From assembly GCA_942493045.1 (NCBI GenBank), contig OW818665.1, positions 248,001 to 312,000 on the forward strand: DNA of 64,000 nt, in the 5' to 3' direction. A program made the translations under genes and the position numbers. Positions 33,190-42,488 of this stretch are shown here, piece by piece; the first letter of the stretch is position 1, and the number at the start of each line of letters is the position of its first letter. The DNA is from Teretinema sp942493045. Its GTDB lineage: Bacteria > Spirochaetota > Spirochaetia > Treponematales > Treponemataceae. The notes below the pieces were generated by a model. That model ran no database searches. It had not been told where the DNA came from and saw only the letters and a program-made list of their open reading frames with translations.

Positions 33190-33212
33190 GTTAAGAACCG
33201 AAAGGAGAAGCT

Positions 33213-34466
33213 ATGGAATTAGCAGAACTGGTAAAAAAAATTGACATGGTATGGGTGCTTATTGGGGCAGTGCTGGTTTTTGCCATGCAGCTTGGCTTCG
33301 CGTTGGTAGAAACCGGCTTTACCCGCAGCAAGAACGCCGCCAACATTATCATGAAAAACGTGATGGACTTCGCCGTTGGTTCATTGATCTACTATATGAT
33401 CGGTTTCGGCCTGATGTTCGGAGCTTCCTTTATGGGGCTCGCCGGATTAAGCGGCTTTTTAAGGCCTGAACTGATGGACCTGCCGGTCTTCGGTTCGGTA
33501 ACGCCCGGTGTATTCATATTCTTCCAGACGGTGTTCGCAGCTACGGCCGCCACCATCGTCTCGGGAGCGATGGCTGAACGCACCCGTTTTAAGGCTTATT
33601 TGCTGTACAGTTTCTTTATCAGCTTGTTCATTTATCCGGTGGTCGGTCACTGGGTATGGGGTGGCGGCTGGCTGAGCAGTATCGGCTTTATCGACTTTGC
33701 CGGTTCAACAGTCGTACACTCGGTTGGTGGTTGGGCAGCTTTGATCGGTGCTATGATTTTGGGCGCCCGGCGCGGTAAATATACCGCCGACGGCAAGGTC
33801 AAGGCCATTCCCGGTCACAACCTGCCCCTCGGCGCCGCCGGTACCTTCGTGTTGTGGATAGGCTGGTTTGGATTCAATGCCGGTTCGACTATCGCCGCCA
33901 ACGGCGAGATCGGCTATATCTCAATGACGACCAACCTGGCCGCGGCCATGGCTGCGGTAAGTACCATGATGGTAACCTGGTTCCGTTATGGTAAGCCGGA
34001 TGTGTCGATGACGTTGAACGGCATTTTGGCCGGTCTGGTAGCCATTACCGCCGGATGTCAGGTAGTAACCTTCTATGGCGCCATTGTCATCGGTCTGGTA
34101 GCCGGTATTCTGGTAGTCTTCGGAGTTGAGTTCTTCGACAAGGTGCTGAAAGTGGATGACCCTGTCGGCGCGACCTCCGTTCACCTGTTGAACGGTATCT
34201 GGGGCACCCTGGCTGTCGGCCTCTTTGCCCGCTATGGCGAAGGCGAAGGCGCCATCCGCGGCCTGTTCTACGGCGGCGGTTTCGGACGGCTCGGAACGCA
34301 GGCTCTGGGTGTAGCGGCGGTTGGTCTGTGGGTCGCGGTCACGGCGACTATTCTGTTCCTGACGCTGAAATATACCGTAGGTCTGCGGGTTACAGCGGAT
34401 GAAGAGGATGAAGGGCTGGATCTTTCCGAACACGGCTCCAGCGCCTATCCGGAATGGGAAAAATAG
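33213..34466 (+). CDS. amtB: Ammonium transporter
   Basis: 417 residues, 11 predicted membrane helices. Channel for ammonium/ammonia in the inner membrane. Seen: MQLGFALVETGFTRSKNAANI, the first pore His in STVVHSVGGW, WGGGWLS, and the second pore His in TSVHLLNGIWGTLAVGLF. The N-terminus has no long leader peptide. AAAGGAG precedes the ATG. Partner of the GlnK gene upstream. Confidence 0.96.
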   Translation: MELAELVKKIDMVWVLIGAVLVFAMQLGFALVETGFTRSKNAANIIMKNVMDFAVGSLIYYMIGFGLMFGASFMGLAGLSGFLRPELMDLPVFGSVTPGVFIFFQTVFAATAATIVSGAMAERTRFKAYLLYSFFISLFIYPVVGHWVWGGGWLSSIGFIDFAGSTVVHSVGGWAALIGAMILGARRGKYTADGKVKAIPGHNLPLGAAGTFVLWIGWFGFNAGSTIAANGEIGYISMTTNLAAAMAAVSTMMVTWFRYGKPDVSMTLNGILAGLVAITAGCQVVTFYGAIVIGLVAGILVVFGVEFFDKVLKVDDPVGATSVHLLNGIWGTLAVGLFARYGEGEGAIRGLFYGGGFGRLGTQALGVAAVGLWVAVTATILFLTLKYTVGLRVTADEEDEGLDLSEHGSSAYPEWEK

Positions 34467-34478
34467 CGACTTTCCGGC

Positions 34479-34507
34479 TTGCCTGAAAAAGCCGGATTTG
34501 ATAAAAT
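34479..34507 (+). promoter_or_regulatory. Probable pyrG promoter
   Basis: -35 TTGCCT, 17-nt spacer, -10 TAAAAT (34502-34507). The predicted start, about 34514, lies at the foot of the next hairpin, so that terminator would be the first structure of the pyrG mRNA. Confidence 0.5.
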
Positions 34508-34511
34508 GATG

Positions 34512-34546
34512 AAAGTGCCCGGTCCTTCGGCCGGGCGCTTTTTTTT
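34512..34546 (+). terminator. Terminator in the pyrG leader / after amtB
   Basis: AAAGTGCCCGG / CCGGGCGCTTT stem (one wobble pair) with a short pairing loop, then eight T. It can end amtB transcripts, but the only promoter candidate for pyrG lies upstream of it, so it may also act as a pyrG attenuator. pyrG starts 26 nt after the T-run. Confidence 0.85.
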
Positions 34547-34571
34547 ATTGTACGAACGGATGGGGGAAGAT

Positions 34572-36179
34572 ATGAAGGCCAAATTTATTTTTATTACCGG
34601 CGGAGTCGTTTCGTCACTCGGAAAGGGTATTACGGCGGCGTCTATCGGCCTGCTGCTGAAAAGCCGGGGTATCAAGGTCGTTAATCAGAAGTTTGACCCC
34701 TATCTGAACATCGATCCGGGCACAATGAACCCCCTGCAGCACGGCGAAGTCTATGTGACCGAAGACGGCGGTGAGACTGACTTGGATCTTGGTCATTATG
34801 AGCGCTTTACCGACGTTTCCCTGCGACGTTTTAATAATACTACCGCTGGAAAGGTCTATCTGGCATTGCTGGACCGGGAACGCGCCGGCGGTTATAACGG
34901 CAACACCGTACAGGTAATTCCCCACGTTACCGACGAGATTCAGAGCCGTATCCTGCAGACCGCTACCGATACCGGGGCGGAAGTCGTAATTAATGAGATC
35001 GGCGGTACTGTCGGCGATATTGAATCCCTGCCCTTTATCGAAGCCATACGTCAGATCAAGTACAAGGTCGGCAAGGAAAATTGTATTTTCATTCACCTTG
35101 GACTGCTGCCGTACCTGAAAGAATGCGGCGAGCTTAAAACCAAACCGATGCAGCACAGCGTCAAGGAATTGCTGGGTTTCGGTATCCAGCCAGATATTAT
35201 CATGTGTCGCAGCGAAAAGCCGCTTACCAAGTCCATCCGCCAAAAACTGGGTCTGTTCTGTAACGTCGCCCAGGACGCGATTATCGAAAACCTGAGCGCT
35301 AAGTCCATTTACGAGGTTCCGCTGATGCTGGAAGCCGAGGGGCTGGGCAAAAGCTTGTGCAAGCTGCTGAATCTCGGCGAGATTGAGCCCAAACTCGATG
35401 ACTGGCGGGCAATGGTCGAGCGTTTTTATCATCCGGAGGCCGAGATCAATATTGCCCTGGTCGGAAAGTACGTGGACCTGCACGACGCCTATTTGAGCGT
35501 TGTCGAAGCCCTGACCGCCGCCGGTATCCACCATACGGTGAAAGTAAAAATTGATTGGGTCGATGCCGAAAAAATTACCTCCCTGGAAAAGGCCGAAGAA
35601 ATCCTGGGTAAGGCTCGCGGCATTATTGTTCCCGGCGGCTTCGGCGACCGCGGAACCAACGGTATGATTTTAACCGCCCAATATGCCCGCGAGAAGAAAG
35701 TTCCCTACTTTGGAATATGCCTCGGCATGCAGATCGCGGTGATTGAGTTTGCCCGTCATGTGCTGGGTCTTGAGGGCGCGCATTCTTCTGAATTTGATAA
35801 TACTACCGCCTATCCGGTAATTGACCTGATGCCGGATCAGCAGGGCGTTCAGCTCGGCGGAACTTTGCGTCTGGGCAGCTGCCGCTGTCTGATCACCGAG
35901 GACAGCCTGGCCGAAAAAGCCTATAAACTGCATGATATTCTGGAACGCCACCGGCACCGTTACGAGTTTAACAACCTGTACCGGGATCAGTTTGAAAAGT
36001 CTTCCATGAAGCTGACCGGACGGAATCCGGAGCGCAACCTGATCGAAATCGTTGAGCTTAAGGAGCATCCCTGGTTCTTGGGTGTGCAGTTCCATCCTGA
36101 ATTCGGCTCGCGCCCGAACCGTCCGCATCCGCTGTTCCGGGACTTTATCGGCGCCGCGATCGCTAACGTCCGCCAGTAA
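34572..36179 (+). CDS. pyrG: CTP synthase
   Basis: 535 residues. Makes CTP from UTP, ATP and glutamine. Synthetase domain starts with KFIFITGGVVSSLGKG and contains KFDPYLNIDPGTMNP and EIGGTVGDIES; the C-terminal glutaminase domain has GICLGMQ (catalytic Cys) and FHPEFGSRP (His, Glu). The ATG at 34572 is preceded by GGGGGAAGA and gives the family N-terminus; the longer in-frame start crosses the terminator. Confidence 0.98.
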   Translation: MKAKFIFITGGVVSSLGKGITAASIGLLLKSRGIKVVNQKFDPYLNIDPGTMNPLQHGEVYVTEDGGETDLDLGHYERFTDVSLRRFNNTTAGKVYLALLDRERAGGYNGNTVQVIPHVTDEIQSRILQTATDTGAEVVINEIGGTVGDIESLPFIEAIRQIKYKVGKENCIFIHLGLLPYLKECGELKTKPMQHSVKELLGFGIQPDIIMCRSEKPLTKSIRQKLGLFCNVAQDAIIENLSAKSIYEVPLMLEAEGLGKSLCKLLNLGEIEPKLDDWRAMVERFYHPEAEINIALVGKYVDLHDAYLSVVEALTAAGIHHTVKVKIDWVDAEKITSLEKAEEILGKARGIIVPGGFGDRGTNGMILTAQYAREKKVPYFGICLGMQIAVIEFARHVLGLEGAHSSEFDNTTAYPVIDLMPDQQGVQLGGTLRLGSCRCLITEDSLAEKAYKLHDILERHRHRYEFNNLYRDQFEKSSMKLTGRNPERNLIEIVELKEHPWFLGVQFHPEFGSRPNRPHPLFRDFIGAAIANVRQ

Positions 36180-36227
36180 AGCGGCTTCCGGCCGCCTCAA
36201 TGCATCCGGCGGCTTGTCTGCGCTTAA

Positions 36228-38291
36228 TTATTGCAGGCGGGATTCTTCGAGCCAGGTAAAGGCCGCGACACGGGCTTCCTGGAGAATGGCGGCATCGCGT
36301 ATCGGATCGGCTATGCTAAATGCCAGATAACCGGACTGCTGAACGCCGGTGAGCTCGCCCGGCCCGCGGATACGCAGGTCTTCTTCAGCGATTCTAAATC
36401 CGTCAGTGGTTTCATGCAGGACCTTCAGCCGGGCCTTCGCGTCTTCGGTTAATTTTTCGGCGTACACAAAAAAGCAGTAGGATTGTTCCTTACCCCGTCC
36501 GACCCGGCCGCGCAGCTGGTGCAGGGCCGACAGCCCGAACCGTTCGGCATGCTCGATAACCATGCAGGTGGCGTTGGCAACATCCACGCCGACTTCAACT
36601 ACGCTGGTCGCGGCCAGAATGGCTATCTTACCATCCCGAAAATCCGCCATGATCGAACGCTGTTCTTCTTCAGGAATACGGGAGTGGATCAACGCGATGT
36701 TTTCACCCCGGAACACATCGTTTTTTAGGGTCAGATACATTTCTTCGGCCGATTTCAGGGACAGTTCCGCTGAGTCGCTGATCAACGGATAAATAAAGTA
36801 GGCCTGATGTCCCCTGGCTAATTCACGGCGTACAAACTCGTAGACCCGCGCTTCATTGCCGGCCTTTGTCAGGTGGGTAATGACCGGAAGCCGGCCCCGC
36901 GGCATGGTACGCAACACAGAAACATCCATGTCGCCGTAAACCGAGAGGGCCAGGGTCCGCGGAATGGGCGTGGCGCTCATCATCAGTAGATGGGGTAGGG
37001 GCGCGTCCGGCCGCTTTTCACGGCTTTTTTCCAGGATGGTGGAACGCTGCAGCACGCCGAAGCGGTGCTGTTCATCAATGATTACCAGGGTCAGGTTTTT
37101 ATATTGTACGCCGGATGAGAAAAGGGCGTGTGTTCCGATTACGAGGTCGATTTCACCGTCGGCGAGAGCCTGGAGTAACCGGGTTCGGCCCTGAGCTTTC
37201 AGGTTGCCGGTCAGATAGGCAATGCGCAGTCCGAGCGGTTCCAGCAGCCGGGCGGCGCTTTCGGCATGCTGGCGGGCGAGCAGTTCGGTCGGAGCCATCA
37301 GCGCGCTTTGTCCGCCGAGAGTTTTATTCAGCACCGCGGCAAAAAATGCAACCAGGGTTTTTCCGGAACCGACATCGCCCTGCAACAGACGGGCCATCGG
37401 TATAGGCCCTTGTATCTCTGTCAGAATATCGGAGAGGACCGCGTACTGGTCGTCGGTGAGTTCAAAAGGCAGGCGGGCGGCCAGGGCTGAGAGTAGCGGG
37501 TCGGTGTGGATGGGGGAAGCGGAAGCATTGTTCGCAGCGCTTTCCGCCGGGGCCGGAATGTCCGATTCCACGCTGAGCGCGGGCAGCCTTCCCCGTCGCT
37601 CCAGGGCGCGGCGGCCGACAGCGGCTTCAAACAGAAACAGTTCTTCAAATACCAAGGCCTTCCGGCCGCGTTCGGCTTCTTCCAGTGTCGCGCTCAGATG
37701 TACCAGCTGCAGCATTTCCCGCGGCGAGGGAAGGTTGTAGCGCGAAAGTATTTCCGGGGGCAGGGGCGAGTCTATACCCTTGCCGTACTCACTGAGGGCG
37801 GTGCGGATGATTTTACGCATTTGGGTTTGGGTAAGGCCGGCGCTGAGCGGATAGACCGGCAGCACAGACGCGGAAGCTTCATCGGGTTTTTCTATCTCAA
37901 AGTTGGCGCTCTGGATTTCTCCGTATTTCCAGAGGAAGGCGCCGTTGACGCGGGCGTTGCTTTCCGGCGGGAAACTCTTTTCCAAAAAAGGCCGGTTAAA
38001 ACAGGCCAGGGCCGCGCGGGTGCCGGCGGCGTCCTCAACAATTAATTTTAGGGTACGCATCCGGCCGAAACCGATCCATTCATGGGCAATAACAGTGACT
38101 GTTGTATTTACTTTTGGAGCGGAGGCGAACTCGGCCAGCGGGATATCCCTGGTGCGGTCGTCCCAGTCCCGGGGCCAATGGCTGAGCAGTTCTCCAACGG
38201 TGGTCAGTCCCATGCCGGTGAGAATTTCAGCGGTAGCCGGCCCGACCCCCCGGACCCGGGAAACCGGTATGGTTATTTCCCGTAGTTGCAT
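36228..38291 (-). CDS. recG: ATP-dependent DNA helicase RecG
   Basis: 687 residues. Remodels stalled forks and branched DNA. N-terminal wedge/OB domain (LREITIPVSRVRGVGPATAEIL, LKLIVEDAAGTRAALACFNRPFLE), then superfamily 2 helicase motifs: Walker A LLQGDVGSGKT, IIDEQHRFG, MMSATPIPRTLAL, and the C-terminal LHQLRGRVGRG and RIAEEDLRIRGPGELTGVQQSG. It starts 3 nt after the yggT stop, so dnaE-yggT-recG form one operon. Convergent with pyrG; the 48-nt gap holds two GC hairpins without T-runs. Confidence 0.98.
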   Translation of the reverse strand: MQLREITIPVSRVRGVGPATAEILTGMGLTTVGELLSHWPRDWDDRTRDIPLAEFASAPKVNTTVTVIAHEWIGFGRMRTLKLIVEDAAGTRAALACFNRPFLEKSFPPESNARVNGAFLWKYGEIQSANFEIEKPDEASASVLPVYPLSAGLTQTQMRKIIRTALSEYGKGIDSPLPPEILSRYNLPSPREMLQLVHLSATLEEAERGRKALVFEELFLFEAAVGRRALERRGRLPALSVESDIPAPAESAANNASASPIHTDPLLSALAARLPFELTDDQYAVLSDILTEIQGPIPMARLLQGDVGSGKTLVAFFAAVLNKTLGGQSALMAPTELLARQHAESAARLLEPLGLRIAYLTGNLKAQGRTRLLQALADGEIDLVIGTHALFSSGVQYKNLTLVIIDEQHRFGVLQRSTILEKSREKRPDAPLPHLLMMSATPIPRTLALSVYGDMDVSVLRTMPRGRLPVITHLTKAGNEARVYEFVRRELARGHQAYFIYPLISDSAELSLKSAEEMYLTLKNDVFRGENIALIHSRIPEEEQRSIMADFRDGKIAILAATSVVEVGVDVANATCMVIEHAERFGLSALHQLRGRVGRGKEQSYCFFVYAEKLTEDAKARLKVLHETTDGFRIAEEDLRIRGPGELTGVQQSGYLAFSIADPIRDAAILQEARVAAFTWLEESRLQ

Positions 38292-38294
38292 AGC

Positions 38295-38882
38295 TTAGAC
38301 AGGGAGACTGATCAGCACGAGGCGGAGCAGGGTGTAGCCCCAGCCGAGGGCGATACGCAGCACAATGGCCGCTATCAGGGCCAACAGCAGCATGTTTCTC
38401 CAGCTGGCGAAACGCATGCCGAAGTATCCGGCCAGTTTTTTAATGTGGCGGGAAAACAGGTTGTCATAGCCGATCCACAGCGCCGCGCCTGAGTATTTGC
38501 CGCTGACTTCCACAAACAGGCGTACCGCGGTCAAGATGATGAACAGGGTAAAAATGAAACCGGTTAAAGACCAGCAAATATCCAGTAACAAGGCCAGAAT
38601 GATGCCGACGGAAATGCGGCCGGTGTCGGATATATTATGAAAGGTCATGGCTACCAGGTACAGAACGCCTAACGCGATTATCGGCGAAAAATCAAGTGCG
38701 CCGACGCGGCTGAAAGTGAAGCGGCGGAACCAGTTCAGGTAGGGGTCGCAGAGACGGATCAGAAAACGGCCGCCTGAGCTCCAGGCCATATCCGGAAACC
38801 AGCTCAAGAGCAGCCGGATAAAACAGAGCAATGAGAAAATTGAAACAGTCCAACCCGCGGCCATAAATATCGCTTGATACAT
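38295..38882 (-). CDS. YggT-family membrane protein
   Basis: 195 residues with four to five membrane helices. Two YGGT repeats, the first with CFIRLLLSWFPDMAW and CDPYLNWFRRF, the classic signature. Function is poorly known; E. coli YggT relatives are linked to osmotic stress and, in Gram-positive bacteria and chloroplasts, to division or membrane-complex assembly. AAGGAG precedes the ATG, 10 nt after dnaE. Confidence 0.88.
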   Translation of the reverse strand: MYQAIFMAAGWTVSIFSLLCFIRLLLSWFPDMAWSSGGRFLIRLCDPYLNWFRRFTFSRVGALDFSPIIALGVLYLVAMTFHNISDTGRISVGIILALLLDICWSLTGFIFTLFIILTAVRLFVEVSGKYSGAALWIGYDNLFSRHIKKLAGYFGMRFASWRNMLLLALIAAIVLRIALGWGYTLLRLVLISLPV

Positions 38883-38892
38883 CCGATCTCCT

Positions 38893-41800
38893 TTATTCTT
38901 TCCAAACCCCGGTTACGCCGGGTAATGTCGTAAGCGTCTCCAGGAAATCATCGCTGGAAGAAACTTGTATCTGGTTGGCGGCTTTAACCGTCCAGGTTTT
39001 TTCCGGAGTATTCATATGAAAATATACTGAACAGGGGCCGGAAGATTCAAACAAAAAATCACGCAGCGGATGCAGATACTGCTCTTCCGCGCCGGCGGTT
39101 TCCAGGGAAATATGTATTTCCCGGATGGAACGCTCCTGCATCTCTTCCGGGTTAGTCCAGCTTTCCACCAGAAAGCTGGGTTTTTCGCGGCTGTTATCAA
39201 TTTTCCCGGTCAGGCCCCAGACGGTATCGGGGAGCAGTTTATCGCGGCATTTTTCCCAGGTATTCGGGAAGAAGGTCAGGTCGATGCTGCCGTTAAAATC
39301 CTCAAATACACCGAAGGCCATCCATTTACCGCTTTTAGTCTGATAGGGGCGCAGTGAGACGATCATGCCGACCAGGGTATAAAGTTTGTCTTTCTGGCCG
39401 CGTTCCGGGGCGCGGATATCGAAGTTGGCGGAGCGGTCAAAGGCTACGCGGAAGGCGTCCAGCGGATGGCCTGAAATATAAAATCCGATCAGTTCTTTCT
39501 CGATGCGCAGTTTTTCTTTTTGAGGCCACTCTTCGATGACGGCGTAGGCGAACTCGGCGAACTCCTGAACGCCTGAGTCTTCGAAAAGGCTGACCTGTCC
39601 GAAACGGCCGCCCTCTTTTTTGCCGGCGGCGTATTCGATAGCCCTGTCCATGTTGGTCAGCAGCGTGGAGCGGTTCTGGTCCAGATGGTCGAAGCTGCCG
39701 GTTTTGATCAGTACTTCCACTGCCCGCTTATTTACCGTATGCAGGTCTACCCGGTCCAGGAATTCCATGAAGCTGTTGTAGGGGCCGTTAGCGGCGCGGT
39801 CCTGCACAATATGGGCCGCCGCCAGATCGCCGAGGCCCTTGATGCCTAAAAGCCCATACACAATATGGCCGTCAACAACGGTAAAATAAATGTCGGAGCG
39901 GTTGATATCCGGCGGATCGATAGGGATGCCCATCTTGCGGCCTTCGGCGATGTAGAGCGGTAGCTTGTCCACCGAGGAAATCTCGTTAGTAAGGTTGGCA
40001 GCGATAAATTCGGCGGGGAAGTTGGCTTTGAGGTAGGCGGTCTGATAAGCTACCACCGAGTAGGCGGCGGCGTGGCTCTTGTTAAAACCGTAACCGGCGA
40101 ACGGGATCAGGATCTCGAAAATGCGGTCGGCGTCTTCGGCCTTGAAGCCGTTTTTAACGGCTCCGTCAATAAAGGAGGCTTTCTCCTTTTGCATGACTTC
40201 GATTTTTTTCTTACCCATGGCCCGGCGCAGCAGGTCGGCCTGTCCGAGGCTGTAGCCGGCAATGCGCTGGGCTACCTGCATGACCTGTTCCTGGTAGACG
40301 ATAACGCCGTAGGTTTCTTCCAGAATATCCTTCAGGCAGGGATCGGGATACTGTATTTTGGTCGGATCAAATTTGGAGGTAATAAACTGATCGATGTAGG
40401 CCATCGGGCCGGGCCGGTACAGGGCGTTCAAGGCGATCAGGTCTTCGATCTTGTCCGGTTTGGCGCGCTTGAGGATGTTCTGCATGCCCTGGCTCTCAAA
40501 CTGGAAAATGGCGGCGCTCTTGCCCTCGCCGAGCATCTTGTAGGTCGCCGGATCGGTGTCGCTGATGGTTTCAACGCTGAAAGAGGCAAGCTCTCCGCCG
40601 CGTTTGCGGATCAGTTCCTCGGTATGGGTGATCAGGGTCAGCGTCTTCAGGCCCAGAAAGTCCATCTTGACCAGGCCGCAGTCTTCGATCATGTCCATGG
40701 TAAACTGCGAGGCGATTTTTCCGGTCTTGGAATCCTTATACAGCGGCACATAGTCGGTCAGCGCGGTCTTGCCGATGACGATGCCGGCGGCGTGCAGGCT
40801 GGTGTTGCGGTTGGCCCCTTCCAGGGCGGAGGCGATCTGAAACAGTTCCGTAAAGCGCGGGTCATCCTTGAACGGGGCCAGCTGGCCGGAACCCTGGATT
40901 TTCGGATTGGGCTCGAAGGCGTCCTTCATGTGGGTATGCGGGTCGGCGGGGATCAGTTTGGTGATCATATTCACGTCGCTCAGCGGAATTTCCAGCACCC
41001 GGGCCACATCCTTGATGGCCGCCTTGGGTTTCAGCGTACCGAAGGTAATAATCTGGCCGACGCGGTCGTCGCCGTATTTTTGCCGCACGTAGTCAATGAC
41101 TTCCTGGCGGCGCTCGAAGCAGAAATCAATATCAAAGTCCGGCATCGAAACGCGTTCCGGATTGAGAAAGCGCTCGAAGAGCAGGTTGTAGCGCAGGGGG
41201 TCAATGTCGGTAATGCGCATGGCGTAGGCGACAATGGAGCCGGCGCCCGAACCGCGGCCGGGACCGACCGGAATACCGTGTTTCTTGGCCCAGTCGATAA
41301 AGTCCCAGACGATTAGAAAGTAGCCGACAAAGTCCATCTTGATGATCACCGAAAGCTCGAAGTCGGCCCGGTCGCGCATGGCGTCGGTCACCACCGGGTA
41401 ACGTCCGGCTAAGCCCTCATAGACCAGATGCTTGATATACTGGTCGCGGGTTTCAAACTCCGCCGGTATCTCGTACACCGGCAGCAGGGGGCCGGGTTTG
41501 GGAATTTCGATGGTGCAGCGTTCGGCGATGCGCGCGGTATTGGCGAGCATTTCCGGGTAGTCCGGGAAGAGCGCGGCCATTTCATCGGCGCTTTTCAGGT
41601 AGAATTCCGAGCCTTGAAAACGCATGCGGTTGGGCTCGTTGCGGGTGCGCTTGGTGCCGATGCACAGCAGGATGTCCTGGGTAATATGATCTTTTTTCTC
41701 GGCGTAGTGGGCGTCGTTGGTTACTACCATCGGAATACCGACGCGCCGGGCCATGGCGATTAACAGCGGGGCAACCTTACGCTGTTCGGCGATGCCGTGA

Positions 41801-42333
41801 TCCTGAAGCTCAATATAAAAATTTTCCGGACCGAAGATGTCGCGGTACCGGCGTGTCCAACGCTCGGCCTCGGCGGTTTTACCCTCCATCAGCAGGGAGG
41901 GCAGCTCTCCGGCCAGACAGGCGCTCAGGCAGATTAAGCCGCCTGAGTATTGCCGGATCAGTTCCTCGTCAATACGCGGTTTATAGTACATTCCCTCGGT
42001 ATAGGAGCGGGATGAAAGATGGATGAGATTGCGGTAACCCTCGGTAGTGCGGGCAATGAGCACCAGGTGGAAATATTTGGTTCCGGTTTCCGAGACAGAG
42101 CGTTCTCCGCGATGTCCCGGCGCGACATAAAATTCGCAGCCGATGAGCGGTTTGATGCCCTGTTCGCGGCATTCTTTGTAAAACCGGAGCACGCCGAACA
42201 TGTTTCCGTGATCGGTTATGGCCAGGGCTTTCTGACCGAGCCCTTTGGCGTGAGCGATCATTTTTTTATAGGATGAAGCGCCGTCAAGAAGTGAATAATC
42301 GGTATGAACGTGTAGGTGGACAAAATCCTGCAT
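38893..42333 (-). CDS. dnaE: DNA polymerase III alpha subunit
   Basis: About 1146 residues. Replicative polymerase. PHP domain starts HLHVHTDYSLLDG; palm with GPGRGSGAGSIVAYAM and the catalytic PDFDIDF; later KMDFLGLKTL, ALYRPGPM, IVYQEQVMQVA and FNKSHAAAYS; C-terminal OB-fold domain (LYTLVGMIVSLRPYQTKSGK). Start chosen at ATG 42333; another ATG immediately precedes it and a TTG one codon before that. None has a Shine-Dalgarno sequence. Confidence 0.97.
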   Translation of the reverse strand: MQDFVHLHVHTDYSLLDGASSYKKMIAHAKGLGQKALAITDHGNMFGVLRFYKECREQGIKPLIGCEFYVAPGHRGERSVSETGTKYFHLVLIARTTEGYRNLIHLSSRSYTEGMYYKPRIDEELIRQYSGGLICLSACLAGELPSLLMEGKTAEAERWTRRYRDIFGPENFYIELQDHGIAEQRKVAPLLIAMARRVGIPMVVTNDAHYAEKKDHITQDILLCIGTKRTRNEPNRMRFQGSEFYLKSADEMAALFPDYPEMLANTARIAERCTIEIPKPGPLLPVYEIPAEFETRDQYIKHLVYEGLAGRYPVVTDAMRDRADFELSVIIKMDFVGYFLIVWDFIDWAKKHGIPVGPGRGSGAGSIVAYAMRITDIDPLRYNLLFERFLNPERVSMPDFDIDFCFERRQEVIDYVRQKYGDDRVGQIITFGTLKPKAAIKDVARVLEIPLSDVNMITKLIPADPHTHMKDAFEPNPKIQGSGQLAPFKDDPRFTELFQIASALEGANRNTSLHAAGIVIGKTALTDYVPLYKDSKTGKIASQFTMDMIEDCGLVKMDFLGLKTLTLITHTEELIRKRGGELASFSVETISDTDPATYKMLGEGKSAAIFQFESQGMQNILKRAKPDKIEDLIALNALYRPGPMAYIDQFITSKFDPTKIQYPDPCLKDILEETYGVIVYQEQVMQVAQRIAGYSLGQADLLRRAMGKKKIEVMQKEKASFIDGAVKNGFKAEDADRIFEILIPFAGYGFNKSHAAAYSVVAYQTAYLKANFPAEFIAANLTNEISSVDKLPLYIAEGRKMGIPIDPPDINRSDIYFTVVDGHIVYGLLGIKGLGDLAAAHIVQDRAANGPYNSFMEFLDRVDLHTVNKRAVEVLIKTGSFDHLDQNRSTLLTNMDRAIEYAAGKKEGGRFGQVSLFEDSGVQEFAEFAYAVIEEWPQKEKLRIEKELIGFYISGHPLDAFRVAFDRSANFDIRAPERGQKDKLYTLVGMIVSLRPYQTKSGKWMAFGVFEDFNGSIDLTFFPNTWEKCRDKLLPDTVWGLTGKIDNSREKPSFLVESWTNPEEMQERSIREIHISLETAGAEEQYLHPLRDFLFESSGPCSVYFHMNTPEKTWTVKAANQIQVSSSDDFLETLTTLPGVTGVWKE

Positions 42334-42339
42334 CATCAA

Positions 42340-42368
42340 ATAATAGCATGATTTGTGCCTTTGGTCAG
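42340..42368 (-). promoter_or_regulatory. dnaE promoter with start at the ATG
   Basis: Minus strand: -35 CTGACC (42368-42363), 17-nt spacer, -10 TATTAT (42345-42340). Seven nt downstream is 42333, the A of the second of two adjacent ATG codons. Confidence 0.6.
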
Positions 42369-42426
42369 GAGGTTTCAGAGCGGCTGACCGCTAAAAAGAG
42401 GGTAGTTTTTCGTAGAGTATTGATGG

Positions 42427-42455
42427 TTGACAAGCTCTGACACAGCGGTGATGAT
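42427..42455 (+). promoter_or_regulatory. Promoter for the STAS gene
   Basis: -35 TTGACA, 17-nt spacer, -10 GATGAT. Predicted start about 42462, ahead of GGGAGGG at 42477-42483. Divergent from dnaE. Confidence 0.5.
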
Positions 42456-42488
42456 TGAGTGAGGCGCGTTCGCGCCGGGAGGGTCCAG

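Noticed and set aside
36180..36213. Hairpins GCGGC/GCCGC and GCCGCC/GGCGGC between pyrG and recG
   Set aside because: No T-run on either strand, and the arms overlap, so not listed as a terminator.
40072..41316. Open frame of 414 codons on the plus strand inside dnaE
   Set aside because: Fully antisense to conserved dnaE motifs, with composition typical of a shadow frame in GC-rich codons and no domain resemblance.
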